Origin: Candidatus Delongbacteria bacterium
GTDB lineage: Bacteria; Bacteroidota; Bacteroidia; Bacteroidales; ML635J-15
Reading direction: 5' to 3'
Assembly: GCA_027858215.1 (NCBI GenBank)
Contig: JAQIDD010000268.1
Span: 1 to 25,589 of the forward strand
Length of the DNA: 25,589 nt
This document shows, piece after piece, positions 8,617-17,295 of this stretch (its first letter is position 1; every line of letters starts with the position of its first letter). The translations under genes were made by a program, and so were the position numbers. Below the pieces are notes generated by a model. That model was not told where the DNA came from and did no database searches. It saw nothing but the letters and a program-made list of their open reading frames with translations.

Positions 8617-10464
8617 ATGGCTACTGATCAAAATTTATTTGAAGTTTTTCCTCAAGTCAGCACAGCAGAATGGATGGAAAAAATCAAAAAAGATCTAAAA
8701 GGGGCTGACTTTGACCGTAAGCTGGTCTGGCGTACCCTGGAAGGATTCAATCTTATGCCTTTCTACAGGACAGAAGACCTGCGTGATAAAGATTACCTCA
8801 ACACACATCCGGGAGAATTTCCTTACACCCGTGGCACAGAAGTCAAAAACGACTGGCTCATACGACAAGACATTGACGTTGATGATGTAAAAGCAGCCAA
8901 TAAAAAAGCGTTGGATATGCTCAACAAAGGTGTGACAGCCATTGGGTTCAATGTAAAACAAAAACTGACTCCCAACGATATCGAAACCCTGCTCGACGGC
9001 ATTGTCATTGATGCCTTGCCGGTGTATTTTAACACAGACCACAACACAAATCATCTGAATGTACTGGCTGAGTATGTAACTAATAAAGGCCTCGATAAAC
9101 ATAAAATCACAGGAGCAGAAGATTTTGATCCGCTAAGCGCACTGGTTTTGAATGGCTTTATCCGGTCAGGTAAACAAACCTGGGACGTGGTTGAAAAAAT
9201 CATGTCTGATGCGAAAGAAAAACTCCCGGCATATCGCCCCATTAGCATCCATGCCAAAAACTTCCAGAATGCCGGCTCCAACCTTACACAAGAACTGGCT
9301 TTTGGGTTGTCAATGGCTGTCGAATACCTGGATAACTTAACAGAAGCCGGATTAAGTATAGATGACATTGCACCACGCCTTCAATTCAATTTTGCTACCG
9401 GAAGCAATTATTTCATGGAAATTGCAAAACTCAGGGCAGCAAGGCTGCTTTGGGCAAAAATTGTCAATAAATACAAGCCTGAACACTCGGAGGCAGAAAA
9501 AATGCACATTCATGCAGAAACCGCTACATGGAACATGACCGTGTATGACCCTTATGTAAATATGTTGCGTGCTACCACGGAAACCATGTCTGCTGCACTG
9601 GGCGGTGCCAAAAGCATCAATGTACTGCCTGCCAACATCGCTTATGAAGAGCCTACAGGATTTTCAGAACGCATGGCAAGAAACATACAGCTTATCCTGC
9701 AGAAAGAAGCGCATTTTAATAAAGTCCAGGATCCCGCTGCAGGCTCGTATTACATTGAAAACTTAACTGATAACATAGCTGAGAAAAGCTGGAAATTATT
9801 CCTTGACATTGAAAATTCAGGTGGTTTCATACAGGCATTTAAAGACAATATCATTCAGGATATAATTGATGACACCATTGCCACACGTAAAAAGAAACTG
9901 TCAACACGAAAAGAAGTGCTTGTCGGCACATCACAATATCCAAACAAGGACGACAGGATTGACGAAAACATCAACCTCAACCGCTTGTTTGATTCTCAGA
10001 AAAAAGATACCGGCAATGGCCGTCCCCTGAGGTTATTTCGCATTGCAGAGGAATTTGAAGCGTTGCGAATAAAAACAGAAAAGAGCAAAACCATCCCTAA
10101 AGTATTTTTGCTCACTATTGGCAAACCGGCAATGAGAAGTGCCAGGGCACAATTTGCATCCGGATTTTTTGCCGTGGCTGGGTTTGATATCGTCAATAAT
10201 ATTGGCTTTGATACCATTGAAGAAGGCTATAAAGAAGCGGAAAAAGCCGGTGCCAATATCATTGTGTTGTGCAGTTCAGATGATGAATATGAACAATTTG
10301 GCAAAACACTGGCCGACATAAACAAAGATAAAGCCATACTCGTTGTTGCAGGAAATCCGGCATGCAAACCGGCGTTGGAAAAAGCAGGGATAAAGCATTT
10401 TATTCATGTCAAATCAGATGTACTGTCAACATTAGAGGATTTTCAAACAATTTTGGGAATATAA
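8617..10464 (+). CDS. mutA: Methylmalonyl-CoA mutase small (beta) subunit
   Basis: This is the non-catalytic partner of the adenosylcobalamin-dependent heterodimer that interconverts succinyl-CoA and (R)-methylmalonyl-CoA in the cytoplasm. In Bacteroidota it supports propionate formation or use. The 615-residue product has the usual length and N-terminus (LFEVFPQVSTAEWMEKIKKD), then a TIM-barrel region resembling MutB (for example NYFMEIAKLRAARLLWAK), then a degenerate B12-type Rossmann domain from about residue 495. In that domain the cobalamin-binding DxHxxG motif of MutB is replaced by KPAMRSA, as expected for the small subunit. ATG 8617 gives the family N-terminus. mutB follows after 11 bases, so the two are surely co-transcribed. 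The identification is firm. No meaB/argK or epimerase gene is visible nearby. Confidence 0.96.
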   Translation: MATDQNLFEVFPQVSTAEWMEKIKKDLKGADFDRKLVWRTLEGFNLMPFYRTEDLRDKDYLNTHPGEFPYTRGTEVKNDWLIRQDIDVDDVKAANKKALDMLNKGVTAIGFNVKQKLTPNDIETLLDGIVIDALPVYFNTDHNTNHLNVLAEYVTNKGLDKHKITGAEDFDPLSALVLNGFIRSGKQTWDVVEKIMSDAKEKLPAYRPISIHAKNFQNAGSNLTQELAFGLSMAVEYLDNLTEAGLSIDDIAPRLQFNFATGSNYFMEIAKLRAARLLWAKIVNKYKPEHSEAEKMHIHAETATWNMTVYDPYVNMLRATTETMSAALGGAKSINVLPANIAYEEPTGFSERMARNIQLILQKEAHFNKVQDPAAGSYYIENLTDNIAEKSWKLFLDIENSGGFIQAFKDNIIQDIIDDTIATRKKKLSTRKEVLVGTSQYPNKDDRIDENINLNRLFDSQKKDTGNGRPLRLFRIAEEFEALRIKTEKSKTIPKVFLLTIGKPAMRSARAQFASGFFAVAGFDIVNNIGFDTIEEGYKEAEKAGANIIVLCSSDDEYEQFGKTLADINKDKAILVVAGNPACKPALEKAGIKHFIHVKSDVLSTLEDFQTILGI

Positions 10465-10475
10465 ATTTTAAAATT

Positions 10476-12617
10476 ATGAAACCTGATTTTAAATCTGTAC
10501 ATATTAAAAGCAAACATTCAACGCTCACTGATAAAGAATGGGAAAAATCCCACGGCATCACCAAAGACCAGGAAACACCTGAAAAAATTAAGGTAAAACC
10601 TGTATATACCAAGCGTGACCTTGAGAGCATCAATCACCTCAATTACGCTGCCGGGATTCCTCCCTATTTGAGGGGCCCTTATTCAGCCATGTATGCAGTA
10701 CGCCCCTGGACCATCAGACAATATGCCGGTTTTTCCACTGCCGAAGAATCAAACGCTTTTTACAGGCGCAACCTGGCAGCCGGGCAAAAAGGCCTTTCTG
10801 TGGCTTTTGACCTGGCAACACACCGTGGGTATGATTCAGATCACGAACGCGTAACCGGTGATGTTGGAAAAGCAGGTGTTGCGATTGATTCTGTTGAAGA
10901 CATGAAAATTCTCTTCGATCAGATTCCACTCAATAAAATGTCTGTGTCCATGACAATGAACGGTGCTGTATTGCCAATCATGGCATTTTACATTGTTGCA
11001 GGATTGGAACAGGGTGCCAAGCCTGAAGAAATGGCCGGTACCATTCAAAATGATATCCTCAAAGAATTCATGGTGAGGAATACATACATTTACCCGCCTG
11101 AATTTTCCATGCGTATCATCTCGGATATTTTTGAATACACATCCCAAAAGATGCCAAAATTCAATTCCATATCCATATCGGGATATCACATGCAGGAAGC
11201 CGGTGCCACTAACGACATCGAGCTTGCCTACACCCTGGCCGACGGCCTTGAATACATTCGAACCGGGATCAATGCCGGACTGGATATTGATGCTTTTGCC
11301 CCCCGGCTTTCATTTTTCTGGGCCATCGGCAAAAACCATTTCATGGAAATCGCAAAAATGCGTGCTGCCCGTATGCTATGGGCTAAAATTGTAAAACAAT
11401 TCAATCCCAAAAACCCCAAATCCATGGTCCTGAGGACGCATTGTCAGACATCCGGTTGGTCATTAACAGAACAAGATCCGTTCAACAACATAGCCAGAAC
11501 TTGTGTTGAAGCTATGGGAGCCGCCCTGGGACACACACAGTCGTTGCACACAAATGCCCTGGATGAAGCCATTGCTTTACCTACGGATTTTTCAGCACGC
11601 ATTGCCAGGAACACACAGATATACCTGCAGGAAGAAACCCAGATCACACGACAGGTTGATCCCTGGGGTGGATCATATTATGTGGAAACCCTGACCAAAG
11701 AAATTGCAGACCGTGCCTGGGAACACATTCAGGAAATTGAAAGCCTCGGAGGCATGACCAAAGCCATCGAAACCGGTATTCCAAAAATGCGTATTGAAGA
11801 AGCGGCTGCCAGGACACAGGCTAAAATAGATTCCGGTGTTCAAACCATCGTAGGGGTTAACAAATACCGCCGCGAAAAAGAAGACCCCATTGACATCCTG
11901 GATGTGGATAATTCAGCCGTGCGGGAATCACAAATAAAACGCTTACAAAAACTGCGTGCAGAAAGAAATGAAGAGAAGGTACAAGCATCCCTCAACGCTA
12001 TCACAGAAGCAGTGAAAAACAAAAATGGAAACCTGCTAGAACTTGCTATTGATGCAGCCAAAAACCGTGCTACCCTTGGTGAAATTTCTGACGCATGTGA
12101 AAAAATTACAGGGAGGTACCAGGCCGTGATCAAATCTATCAATGGAATTTATTCATCTGAAAGCAAAAATGACAACCGCTTTGAAAAAGCAAGAAAACTT
12201 TGTCAGGAATTTGCTGAAAAAGAAGGGCGTCAACCACGGATTATGGTTGCCAAAATGGGCCAGGATGGCCATGACCGGGGCGCCAAAGTGGTTTCTACCG
12301 GCTATGCCGACATCGGTTTTGATGTGGACATCGGTCCGCTTTTCCAAACCCCGGCAGAAGCTGCCCGGCAGGCGGTGGAAAACGATGTACACATATTGGG
12401 CATCAGCTCCCTGGCTGCAGGCCACAAAACACTTGTCCCTGCCGTGATGGAAGAACTGAAAAAACTTGGCCGCGAAGACATCATGGTGATTGTGGGTGGC
12501 GTTATCCCGCACCAGGATTATGAAGAGCTTTACAAACAAGGCGTGGCGGCTATTTTCGGACCAGGATCATCCATCTCTGACGCGGCTATCCGCATACTCC
12601 AAATTTTGTGCAAATGA
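10476..12617 (+). CDS. mutB: Methylmalonyl-CoA mutase large (alpha, catalytic) subunit
   Basis: Catalytic subunit of methylmalonyl-CoA mutase, 713 residues. The N-terminal TIM barrel carries RQYAGFST (Tyr83), MVRNTYIYPPE (Arg201) and SGYHMQEAGA (His238). By alignment in memory these match Tyr89, Arg207 and His244 of the Propionibacterium enzyme with a constant offset of 6. The C-terminal cobalamin domain (about 585-713) has GQDGHDRGAKV, in which His599 of the DxHxxG motif is the lower cobalt ligand, followed by VGGVIP. The frame is open back to an ATG at 10362 inside mutA, but the ATG at 10476 is preferred: it starts the conserved N-terminus, and the upstream 38 residues merely read mutA out of frame. 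It forms an operon with mutA. Its 3' end is followed by a 78-bp gap to a VOC gene with its own promoter-like sequence. Confidence 0.97.
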   Translation: MKPDFKSVHIKSKHSTLTDKEWEKSHGITKDQETPEKIKVKPVYTKRDLESINHLNYAAGIPPYLRGPYSAMYAVRPWTIRQYAGFSTAEESNAFYRRNLAAGQKGLSVAFDLATHRGYDSDHERVTGDVGKAGVAIDSVEDMKILFDQIPLNKMSVSMTMNGAVLPIMAFYIVAGLEQGAKPEEMAGTIQNDILKEFMVRNTYIYPPEFSMRIISDIFEYTSQKMPKFNSISISGYHMQEAGATNDIELAYTLADGLEYIRTGINAGLDIDAFAPRLSFFWAIGKNHFMEIAKMRAARMLWAKIVKQFNPKNPKSMVLRTHCQTSGWSLTEQDPFNNIARTCVEAMGAALGHTQSLHTNALDEAIALPTDFSARIARNTQIYLQEETQITRQVDPWGGSYYVETLTKEIADRAWEHIQEIESLGGMTKAIETGIPKMRIEEAAARTQAKIDSGVQTIVGVNKYRREKEDPIDILDVDNSAVRESQIKRLQKLRAERNEEKVQASLNAITEAVKNKNGNLLELAIDAAKNRATLGEISDACEKITGRYQAVIKSINGIYSSESKNDNRFEKARKLCQEFAEKEGRQPRIMVAKMGQDGHDRGAKVVSTGYADIGFDVDIGPLFQTPAEAARQAVENDVHILGISSLAAGHKTLVPAVMEELKKLGREDIMVIVGGVIPHQDYEELYKQGVAAIFGPGSSISDAAIRILQILCK

Positions 12618-12620
12618 AGG

Positions 12621-12650
12621 TTTGATTTAGAACGAAATATCGTATCTTAG
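12621..12650 (+). promoter_or_regulatory. Candidate Bacteroidota promoter for the VOC gene
   Basis: TTTG at 12621-12624 and TATCTTAG at 12643-12650 are separated by 18 bases, close to the Bacteroidota -33 TTTG / -7 TAnnTTTG arrangement with one mismatch in the -7 box. The pair starts right after the mutB stop codon and ends 45 bases before the next ATG. The VOC gene may therefore be expressed independently of mutAB. Confidence 0.45.
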
Positions 12651-12695
12651 TCTGATTAAAACATAAAATTTCAAACCTGTTTAATTATAAAATCT

Positions 12696-13058
12696 ATGAA
12701 ATTTTGCTGGAGTACATTGCGGGTTAAAAACCTTGAAGAATCTTTAAAATTTTACGAGGAAATCATTGGTCTTTCTGTAAATAACAGATTCAAAGCCGGG
12801 CCTGATATTGAGATTGCCTTTTTGGGCGATGGCGAAACCAAAGTGGAGCTTATTTGTCATAAAAACGGCGGTGATATCAATGTCGGGCCGGATATTTCAT
12901 GGGGTTTTAAAGTGGATTCCCTGGATGATATGATGAAAGTTGTAAAAGAAAAAGGCATCACCATTGAAAGCGGCCCCGTTCAGCCGAGTCCGCACACCCG
13001 GTTTTTCTTCATCAAAGACCCAAACGGCATGAAGATACAGCTTGTGGAGCAGATGTAG
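12696..13058 (+). CDS. VOC (glyoxalase/dioxygenase) superfamily protein
   Basis: A 120-residue single-domain protein with the vicinal oxygen chelate fold signature: LRVKNLEESLKFYEEIIGL at the N-terminus, VELICHKNG in the middle and DPNGMKIQLVEQ at the C-terminus. It most resembles lactoylglutathione lyase (glyoxalase I) in layout. Aligned by eye to E. coli GlxI, only one of four metal ligands is kept: His5 becomes Trp5, Glu56 is kept (VEL), His74 is lost (ISWGFKVD) and Glu122 becomes Gln (IQLVE). It is therefore unlikely to be a classical metal-dependent glyoxalase. It directly follows mutB, and methylmalonyl-CoA epimerase is also a VOC protein, but the epimerase metal ligands are not evident either. 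Substrate unknown. Confidence 0.85.
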   Translation: MKFCWSTLRVKNLEESLKFYEEIIGLSVNNRFKAGPDIEIAFLGDGETKVELICHKNGGDINVGPDISWGFKVDSLDDMMKVVKEKGITIESGPVQPSPHTRFFFIKDPNGMKIQLVEQM

Positions 13059-13323
13059 GAATTTTTCCGTGAAAAGCAAAAAGTGTGGTGGCAGATTTCA
13101 ACAGTGATTTACATTCCACATGTCCGGGCAGTTTGTTTTTCTTTCATTTGCGATTGGTGAGCAACAGCAACACAATGGTAGAAAAAGAGAAGCTTAAAAA
13201 ATGTCCCTAACAACCGCCGCCACCTGATCCAAATGCCAGGTCTTTATGTGATAACTTACTGATAACCTATACGGATTTTATGGCGGTGTTGTGATGCACA
13301 AAACAAGTAAGCATTACCCATGA

Positions 13324-14208
13324 TTAACAATCCATGCTGCATGTTGCTTCCACCTTTTCATTTTCAATCTGAAGGGTGGTGTGGTTGATTCCAAACTTGC
13401 GTTTGAGTTTTTGCTGCAAATCGCCAATAAAATTGTCATCAACACCTTCAGGGATAATCAGGTGGGCCGTCAACGCTACCTTTGTTGTGCTTATTGCCCA
13501 GATGTGCAGGTCGTGAACGTTTTCTACGCCCTTTTGTGCCAGCAGAAATTCCCTGACTTTTTCGAGATTGATGTGCTTGGGGACGGCATCCAGGGCTAAA
13601 TCGAGAGAGTCGGTAAACAAACGCCATGTACTCCACAAGATAACAATCATGATGATTAAACTGGTTACCGGGTCAATCCAATGTTTTCCGGTGAGGTTGA
13701 TTAATAAACCTGCCACCACCACACCCAGTGACACCCCGGCATCGGCTGCCATGTGAAGATAAGCTGCCTTAATGTTCAGGTCGTCTTTCTGGCCTTTCAT
13801 AAAAAGCAAAGCCGTAAGGGTATTGATAACAACACCAATGCCTGCAACCATCATGACCTGGCTGCCTGCCACAGGTTCGGGATTTTTAAATTTCCCAATG
13901 GCATCCCAGCCAATTATAGCCACCGCCCCAAACAGAAACAAGGCATTCAGGATGGAAACAAGAATGGTGGTTTTTCGAAGACCGTAAGTGTATTTTCCTT
14001 TGGGTTTCATTGATGCCAGGCATATAGCGGTCCAGGCAAAACCAAGTCCGAGCACATCGCTGGTATTATGCCCTGCGTCGGCCAGCAGGGCAGATGAATT
14101 GGAAATCAAACCATAAACAACCTCAACAACAATGAATATTACATTTAAAGCTATGCCCAGGGCAAAAGCCTTACCATAACTTTTGTTTTCGGTGTGCAAA
14201 TGTGCCAT
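13324..14208 (-). CDS. Cation diffusion facilitator (CDF) family metal exporter, zinc type
   Basis: An inner-membrane divalent-cation/proton antiporter, most likely exporting Zn2+. The 294-residue protein has six predicted transmembrane segments. TM2 carries ADAGHNTSD (His47, Asp51) and TM5 carries HMAADAG (His152, Asp156), the HxxxD/HxxxD site typical of zinc-transporting CDF proteins of the CzcD/ZitB group. A cytoplasmic C-terminal domain follows (from about 210; ENVHDLHIWAISTTKVALTAH). The N-terminus has few His (MAHLHTENKS) and there is no long His-rich loop. The tail ends TCSMDC, where the two Cys could help in metal sensing (inference). ATG 14206-14208 is the natural start. It is a single gene, convergent with the VOC gene; the 265-bp convergent spacer 13059-13323 shows no clear gene or strong terminator. 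Confidence 0.93.
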   Translation of the reverse strand: MAHLHTENKSYGKAFALGIALNVIFIVVEVVYGLISNSSALLADAGHNTSDVLGLGFAWTAICLASMKPKGKYTYGLRKTTILVSILNALFLFGAVAIIGWDAIGKFKNPEPVAGSQVMMVAGIGVVINTLTALLFMKGQKDDLNIKAAYLHMAADAGVSLGVVVAGLLINLTGKHWIDPVTSLIIMIVILWSTWRLFTDSLDLALDAVPKHINLEKVREFLLAQKGVENVHDLHIWAISTTKVALTAHLIIPEGVDDNFIGDLQQKLKRKFGINHTTLQIENEKVEATCSMDC

Positions 14209-14547
14209 TGCGTTATTCTTTCCTTTCGGTTTTTAATAAACACAGCTGTCTGTTTTGTGTTTTCCTCTTTTGCACCATCAGGAGCAGGGTGACGGAAAAT
14301 CCCTCTCGCCATTTTTTCTACAGTGCCTGATCAACAAACAAGTGCTTATTAAACTATCAAAAATAATAATTTATTTCAACAATATTGTAAGACGTAACTA
14401 AAGCCCGGAATAAAGCCTTTCCATCAGCTTATGTATTTTTAAATATGAATGCACGTGGAATGTTTAATGGGTAACGGGAAAATGAAGTTTGCCGTTTTTA
14501 CCAAACAGATCAAGAAGGTCGAAGGTGTGCCACTAAGAACGGTAAAA
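14209..14547. other. Intergenic spacer upstream of the CDF gene
   Basis: This 339-bp spacer has no credible ORF. It holds the candidate CDF promoter at 14358-14365 and an AT-rich stretch. Near 14528-14541 the words GCCACTAAGA and GGTAAAA occur. The first also begins the inner arm of the inverted-repeat element at 21.8 kb, but ten bases are too few to call a copy. Confidence 0.5.
14358..14365 (-). promoter_or_regulatory. Candidate -7 box for the CDF gene
   Basis: On the - strand these bases read TATTTTTG, an exact TAnnTTTG match, about 150 bases before the CDF start codon. TTG triplets lie only 11 and 14 bases upstream, too close for a standard -33 element, so the call is tentative. Confidence 0.3.
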
Positions 14548-15873
14548 TCAATCTTTTACACACCTGACAGACAGCCCGCTGATTTTAACGCTTGAGCTAA
14601 GTTGTGCGTCCTCAAGATAGTAAACAAGGTCAAGGCTTGCTACATTGTCTGCCCCGAGTTCTGTTGAAGACCAGAAATCTGCTTCTTCTTCTTCAAATCC
14701 GGCATTTTCTCCAGCGGCTATAACACTGAATCCACTACGGTTTCTGTATGAGGGATAATCTTCATTGCCGGGGACACCCTCCGTAGTCGATGATTTCCAT
14801 GATGAGGTACTGCAAAGCGCTTTGGCTGTTTTGTTGTTGGTTGTGTAATCATTATCATCATCTACACTGCCATCATAATTATATTCATTATTTTGGAGGG
14901 CAATGATCATGTCTTCAAACTCTGTCTTTGAGGGGACATGCCAGCCAGTGGGACAAAGATTTCCGCTATTGACTGCTGCAAAATTATACAGTGCACCATA
15001 GGTTGAAGCGTAGGAAGCACTATCATAAGCACAGTAACAACGCCCACCTGTTGTAAGATCAATCCAGGTCGCCTGATCCGGTATGTTGGGAATGGGCACA
15101 TTGTTGTTGTATTTTGAGGTGCGCAGGTTTTCAGCCATCCATATCGTTCCGACAATTTCCACTACCGTATATTTGTTGCCGTCCGTATCAACACAATCTT
15201 CAAAAAAGACTGTCAAATGATTATCATCAGTGATATTATATACATATATCCTGGAGTATCCTTCGCCCCAGGCTTTGAATATTAAAATATCATCCTCATC
15301 ATATTGCCAGTCAACAAGGGTGCCTGCCCTGGTGTTCTTTTTTTTGAGTGTTTCTTCTGTCTCACTGGCGCTGACCGGGACAATTTGCATGGAAGCACCG
15401 GGATTTCCTGTTGTATTTAATGTTTCTGATAATTGCAGGTTTTCTGTTACCATGGAAACGACATAATTTCCCCGACTTAATCCAGTCAGTTTATATGTGT
15501 TTGTTCCACACGTAACATCAAGAGATTGAGATATGATTTTTCTTCCTGCCATATCATACACAAAAAATTGTGCATCATCGCTGCCATCATTCCAAAATTC
15601 CACGAAAGCGTATCCGCTTGCCGGATTAGGGTACACCGACAATTGATTGCCGGTATGCTGTTGATCAATATTTTGCACCACATCCACAAGGTGTAGTGTG
15701 TCATCTCCGTTCACCGTAATGGTTTTTCCCTGGGTAATGTTTTCTACTTGTATGCTGTCAACCTGATCGGTGGGCGTATCAATAGCATAAGCGCTAAAGG
15801 TAACATTATAATCCTGGGCTAAAAGGGGGCAGCTTAACAAAACTGCGGTAAGCAATAGAAGTGTGTTTTTCAT
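14548..15873 (-). CDS. Exported FISUMP-domain protein with internal type A sorting-like module (paralog 1)
   Basis: A predicted exported protein of 441 residues. A signal peptide (1-20, MKNTLLLLTA..CPLLAQ) is followed by a short beta region. Next comes a module resembling the T9SS type A sorting domain (about 80-155; VYPNP, then YDMAGRKI and LTGLSRGNYVVSM), then a linker with ILIFKAWGEGYSRI. The C-terminal part (about 220-441) is a FISUMP (Fibrobacter succinogenes major paralogous) domain, with IWMAENL, KYNNNVPI, YGALYNFAAV, CPTGWHVPS, YRNRSGF and a final SVRCVKD. The sorting-like module is internal rather than terminal, which is odd. The open frame extends 29 codons upstream, but the ATG at 15871-15873 starts the signal peptide shared with the neighbouring paralog, which ends 87 bp upstream. 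Function unknown; the surface location is inferred. Confidence 0.9.
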   Translation of the reverse strand: MKNTLLLLTAVLLSCPLLAQDYNVTFSAYAIDTPTDQVDSIQVENITQGKTITVNGDDTLHLVDVVQNIDQQHTGNQLSVYPNPASGYAFVEFWNDGSDDAQFFVYDMAGRKIISQSLDVTCGTNTYKLTGLSRGNYVVSMVTENLQLSETLNTTGNPGASMQIVPVSASETEETLKKKNTRAGTLVDWQYDEDDILIFKAWGEGYSRIYVYNITDDNHLTVFFEDCVDTDGNKYTVVEIVGTIWMAENLRTSKYNNNVPIPNIPDQATWIDLTTGGRCYCAYDSASYASTYGALYNFAAVNSGNLCPTGWHVPSKTEFEDMIIALQNNEYNYDGSVDDDNDYTTNNKTAKALCSTSSWKSSTTEGVPGNEDYPSYRNRSGFSVIAAGENAGFEEEEADFWSSTELGADNVASLDLVYYLEDAQLSSSVKISGLSVRCVKD

Positions 15874-15886
15874 AGTATTCGTTTTT
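15809..15886 (-). repeat. 78-bp direct repeat, copy 1 (start of FISUMP paralog 1)
   Basis: This stretch covers 13 bases of leader and the whole signal-peptide coding region. By direct comparison it differs from 17231-17308 at only three positions and contains no gaps. The remainder of the two genes is far more divergent. Confidence 0.85.
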
Positions 15887-15960
15887 AGCATAATATAATA
15901 ATTAGAGGGACATGTTTTTATGAGAATATTAAAATCCACAATAAAAATGGTTTTTGACAT

Positions 15961-17295
15961 TTAGTCCATTACACACCTGACTGAATAGCCATTAAATATG
16001 TCTGAGAATAACATTCTGGCGTCCACACGGTGCCAATCTATCTGAAAACGCCACGCCATATCCGGAATGGGAATGTATTCTGTCGCGGTCCAGAAAGTTG
16101 CGTAGCGTGAATAGGACAATCCGAAATTATTGATTGTGCTTCTGGTCCCTGCTGCCAGTGCAGAGAATCCACTGCGGTTTCTGTAGGACAGATAGTCATA
16201 ATTGCCGGGAGCGCCTTCCACATCGCTATTGGTAAATGAGTATGTGGCGCCCAGGGCTTTTGCTGTTTTGTCGTTGGTGGTGTAATCCCCGTCACCATCA
16301 GTAGTTCCATCATAATTATACTCGTTGTTTTGCAGAAAAACCATTAAGTCTTCAAATTCTGTCTGTGATGGCACATGCCAGCCATAAGGACAAAGATCTC
16401 CATGTGTTGCCGCCGCATAATTGTACAAAGCTCCGTATTCTTCTGAAAACGAGACACTGTCGTTGAGGTAGTAGCAGCGGGCGCCTTCGGTGGTATTGTT
16501 CCAGTCGGCAGTATCCTGAAGGTTCAAAATGGGTACGTTATTGTTGTACTTTGTGGTTTTCAGGTTTTCTGCCATCCATGTTACACCGTTAATGGTTGTT
16601 ACTGTGTAATCATTACCGTCAGGATCCTGGCACTGCACTAAATTGAAAGACAGGTTGATATCTGAGGTTATGTAATACACCTTGATGCGGGAGTATCCCA
16701 GAGCCCAGGCTTTAAATATCAGGATATCTCCGTCATCATACTGCCATTCCACCAAGCCGTCAGCTTTGGTGGATTTTGTGCTCAGCTTGCTTTTGGTTAA
16801 TGCTGTTTTTTCGGCATGCAGGTTACCATTGTGGTTACCATTAAAAATAAGCTTACGTGAATATGTCAATGCATCTGTTGCCAGGCTAAGGATATATACA
16901 CCACGGTTTAATCCTGAAATACGGATACGGTTTTTACCGGCAGTGGCTTTTATTTTACGGAGGAGCAAACACTTACCACTGACATCGCTTATGGTCAGCT
17001 CTGCTGAGGTGTTCTGTTCGCTGTAAAATTCAAGGTAGCTGCATTCCGTAGCGGGATTTGGATACAGGCTGACGTCCGAGGTACTTTCCAAGTTCTCTAT
17101 GTTGCTAACCACACCCAGCAGGTGCAGGGTATCCTGTCCGTAAACAGTAATGGTTTTATCCTGGGTTGTGTTTTCAATTTCCACGCTATCAATTTGCGTG
17201 GCAAGACCGTTAGCACTGAAACCCACTTTGTAATCCTGGGCTAAAAGTGGACAGCTTAACAAAATTGCGGTAAGCAATAGAAGTGTGTTTTTCAT
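15961..17295 (-). CDS. Exported FISUMP-domain protein with internal type A sorting-like module (paralog 2)
   Basis: A 444-residue paralog of the next gene with the same architecture. It has a signal peptide (1-20), an N-terminal beta region with KTITVYGQDTLHLLGVV, an internal type A sorting-like module (about 77-155; LYPNP, ISDVSGKCLLL, ISGLNRGVYILSL), a linker with ILIFKAWALGYSRI, and a C-terminal FISUMP domain (VTWMAENL, KYNNNVPI, YGALYNYAAA, CPYGWHVPS, YRNRSGF, and the end YSVRCVMD). ATG 17293-17295 is chosen over the upstream extension because it begins a clean signal peptide. It is transcribed ahead of paralog 1 with an 87-bp gap, so the pair may be co-transcribed. A tandem duplication followed by strong divergence is the simplest origin. 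Function unknown. Confidence 0.9.
   Translation of the reverse strand: MKNTLLLLTAILLSCPLLAQDYKVGFSANGLATQIDSVEIENTTQDKTITVYGQDTLHLLGVVSNIENLESTSDVSLYPNPATECSYLEFYSEQNTSAELTISDVSGKCLLLRKIKATAGKNRIRISGLNRGVYILSLATDALTYSRKLIFNGNHNGNLHAEKTALTKSKLSTKSTKADGLVEWQYDDGDILIFKAWALGYSRIKVYYITSDINLSFNLVQCQDPDGNDYTVTTINGVTWMAENLKTTKYNNNVPILNLQDTADWNNTTEGARCYYLNDSVSFSEEYGALYNYAAATHGDLCPYGWHVPSQTEFEDLMVFLQNNEYNYDGTTDGDGDYTTNDKTAKALGATYSFTNSDVEGAPGNYDYLSYRNRSGFSALAAGTRSTINNFGLSYSRYATFWTATEYIPIPDMAWRFQIDWHRVDARMLFSDIFNGYSVRCVMD

Noticed and set aside
8695..9102. 135-codon - strand frame inside mutA, and similar antisense frames in the adhesins
   Set aside because: They are shadows of strongly supported genes, without recognisable domains or starts.
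10362..10475. Upstream extension of mutB to an ATG at 10362
   Set aside because: It overlaps the 3' end of mutA in another frame; the MutB family N-terminus begins at ATG 10476 after an 11-bp gap.
13059..13323. Bidirectional terminator between the convergent VOC and CDF genes
   Set aside because: The best pairing found (ACCGCC with GGCGGT) has only six base pairs and arms about 70 bases apart, without a T-tract.
14528..14541. Possible second copy of the GCCACTAAGA repeat near the CDF spacer
   Set aside because: Only about ten bases match the element at 21836; no arms or further similarity.
15823..15873. Lipobox (LLSC) in the FISUMP signal peptides, which would make them lipoproteins
   Set aside because: Leu at -2 is unusual, Cys15 comes early, and a better signal peptidase I site (LLAQ-D) follows five residues later; lipoprotein status is not excluded.
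15874..15960. 29-codon N-terminal extension of FISUMP paralog 1 (and the matching extension of paralog 2)
   Set aside because: The extensions are unrelated to each other, while the shared signal peptide begins at ATG 15873 and ATG 17295.
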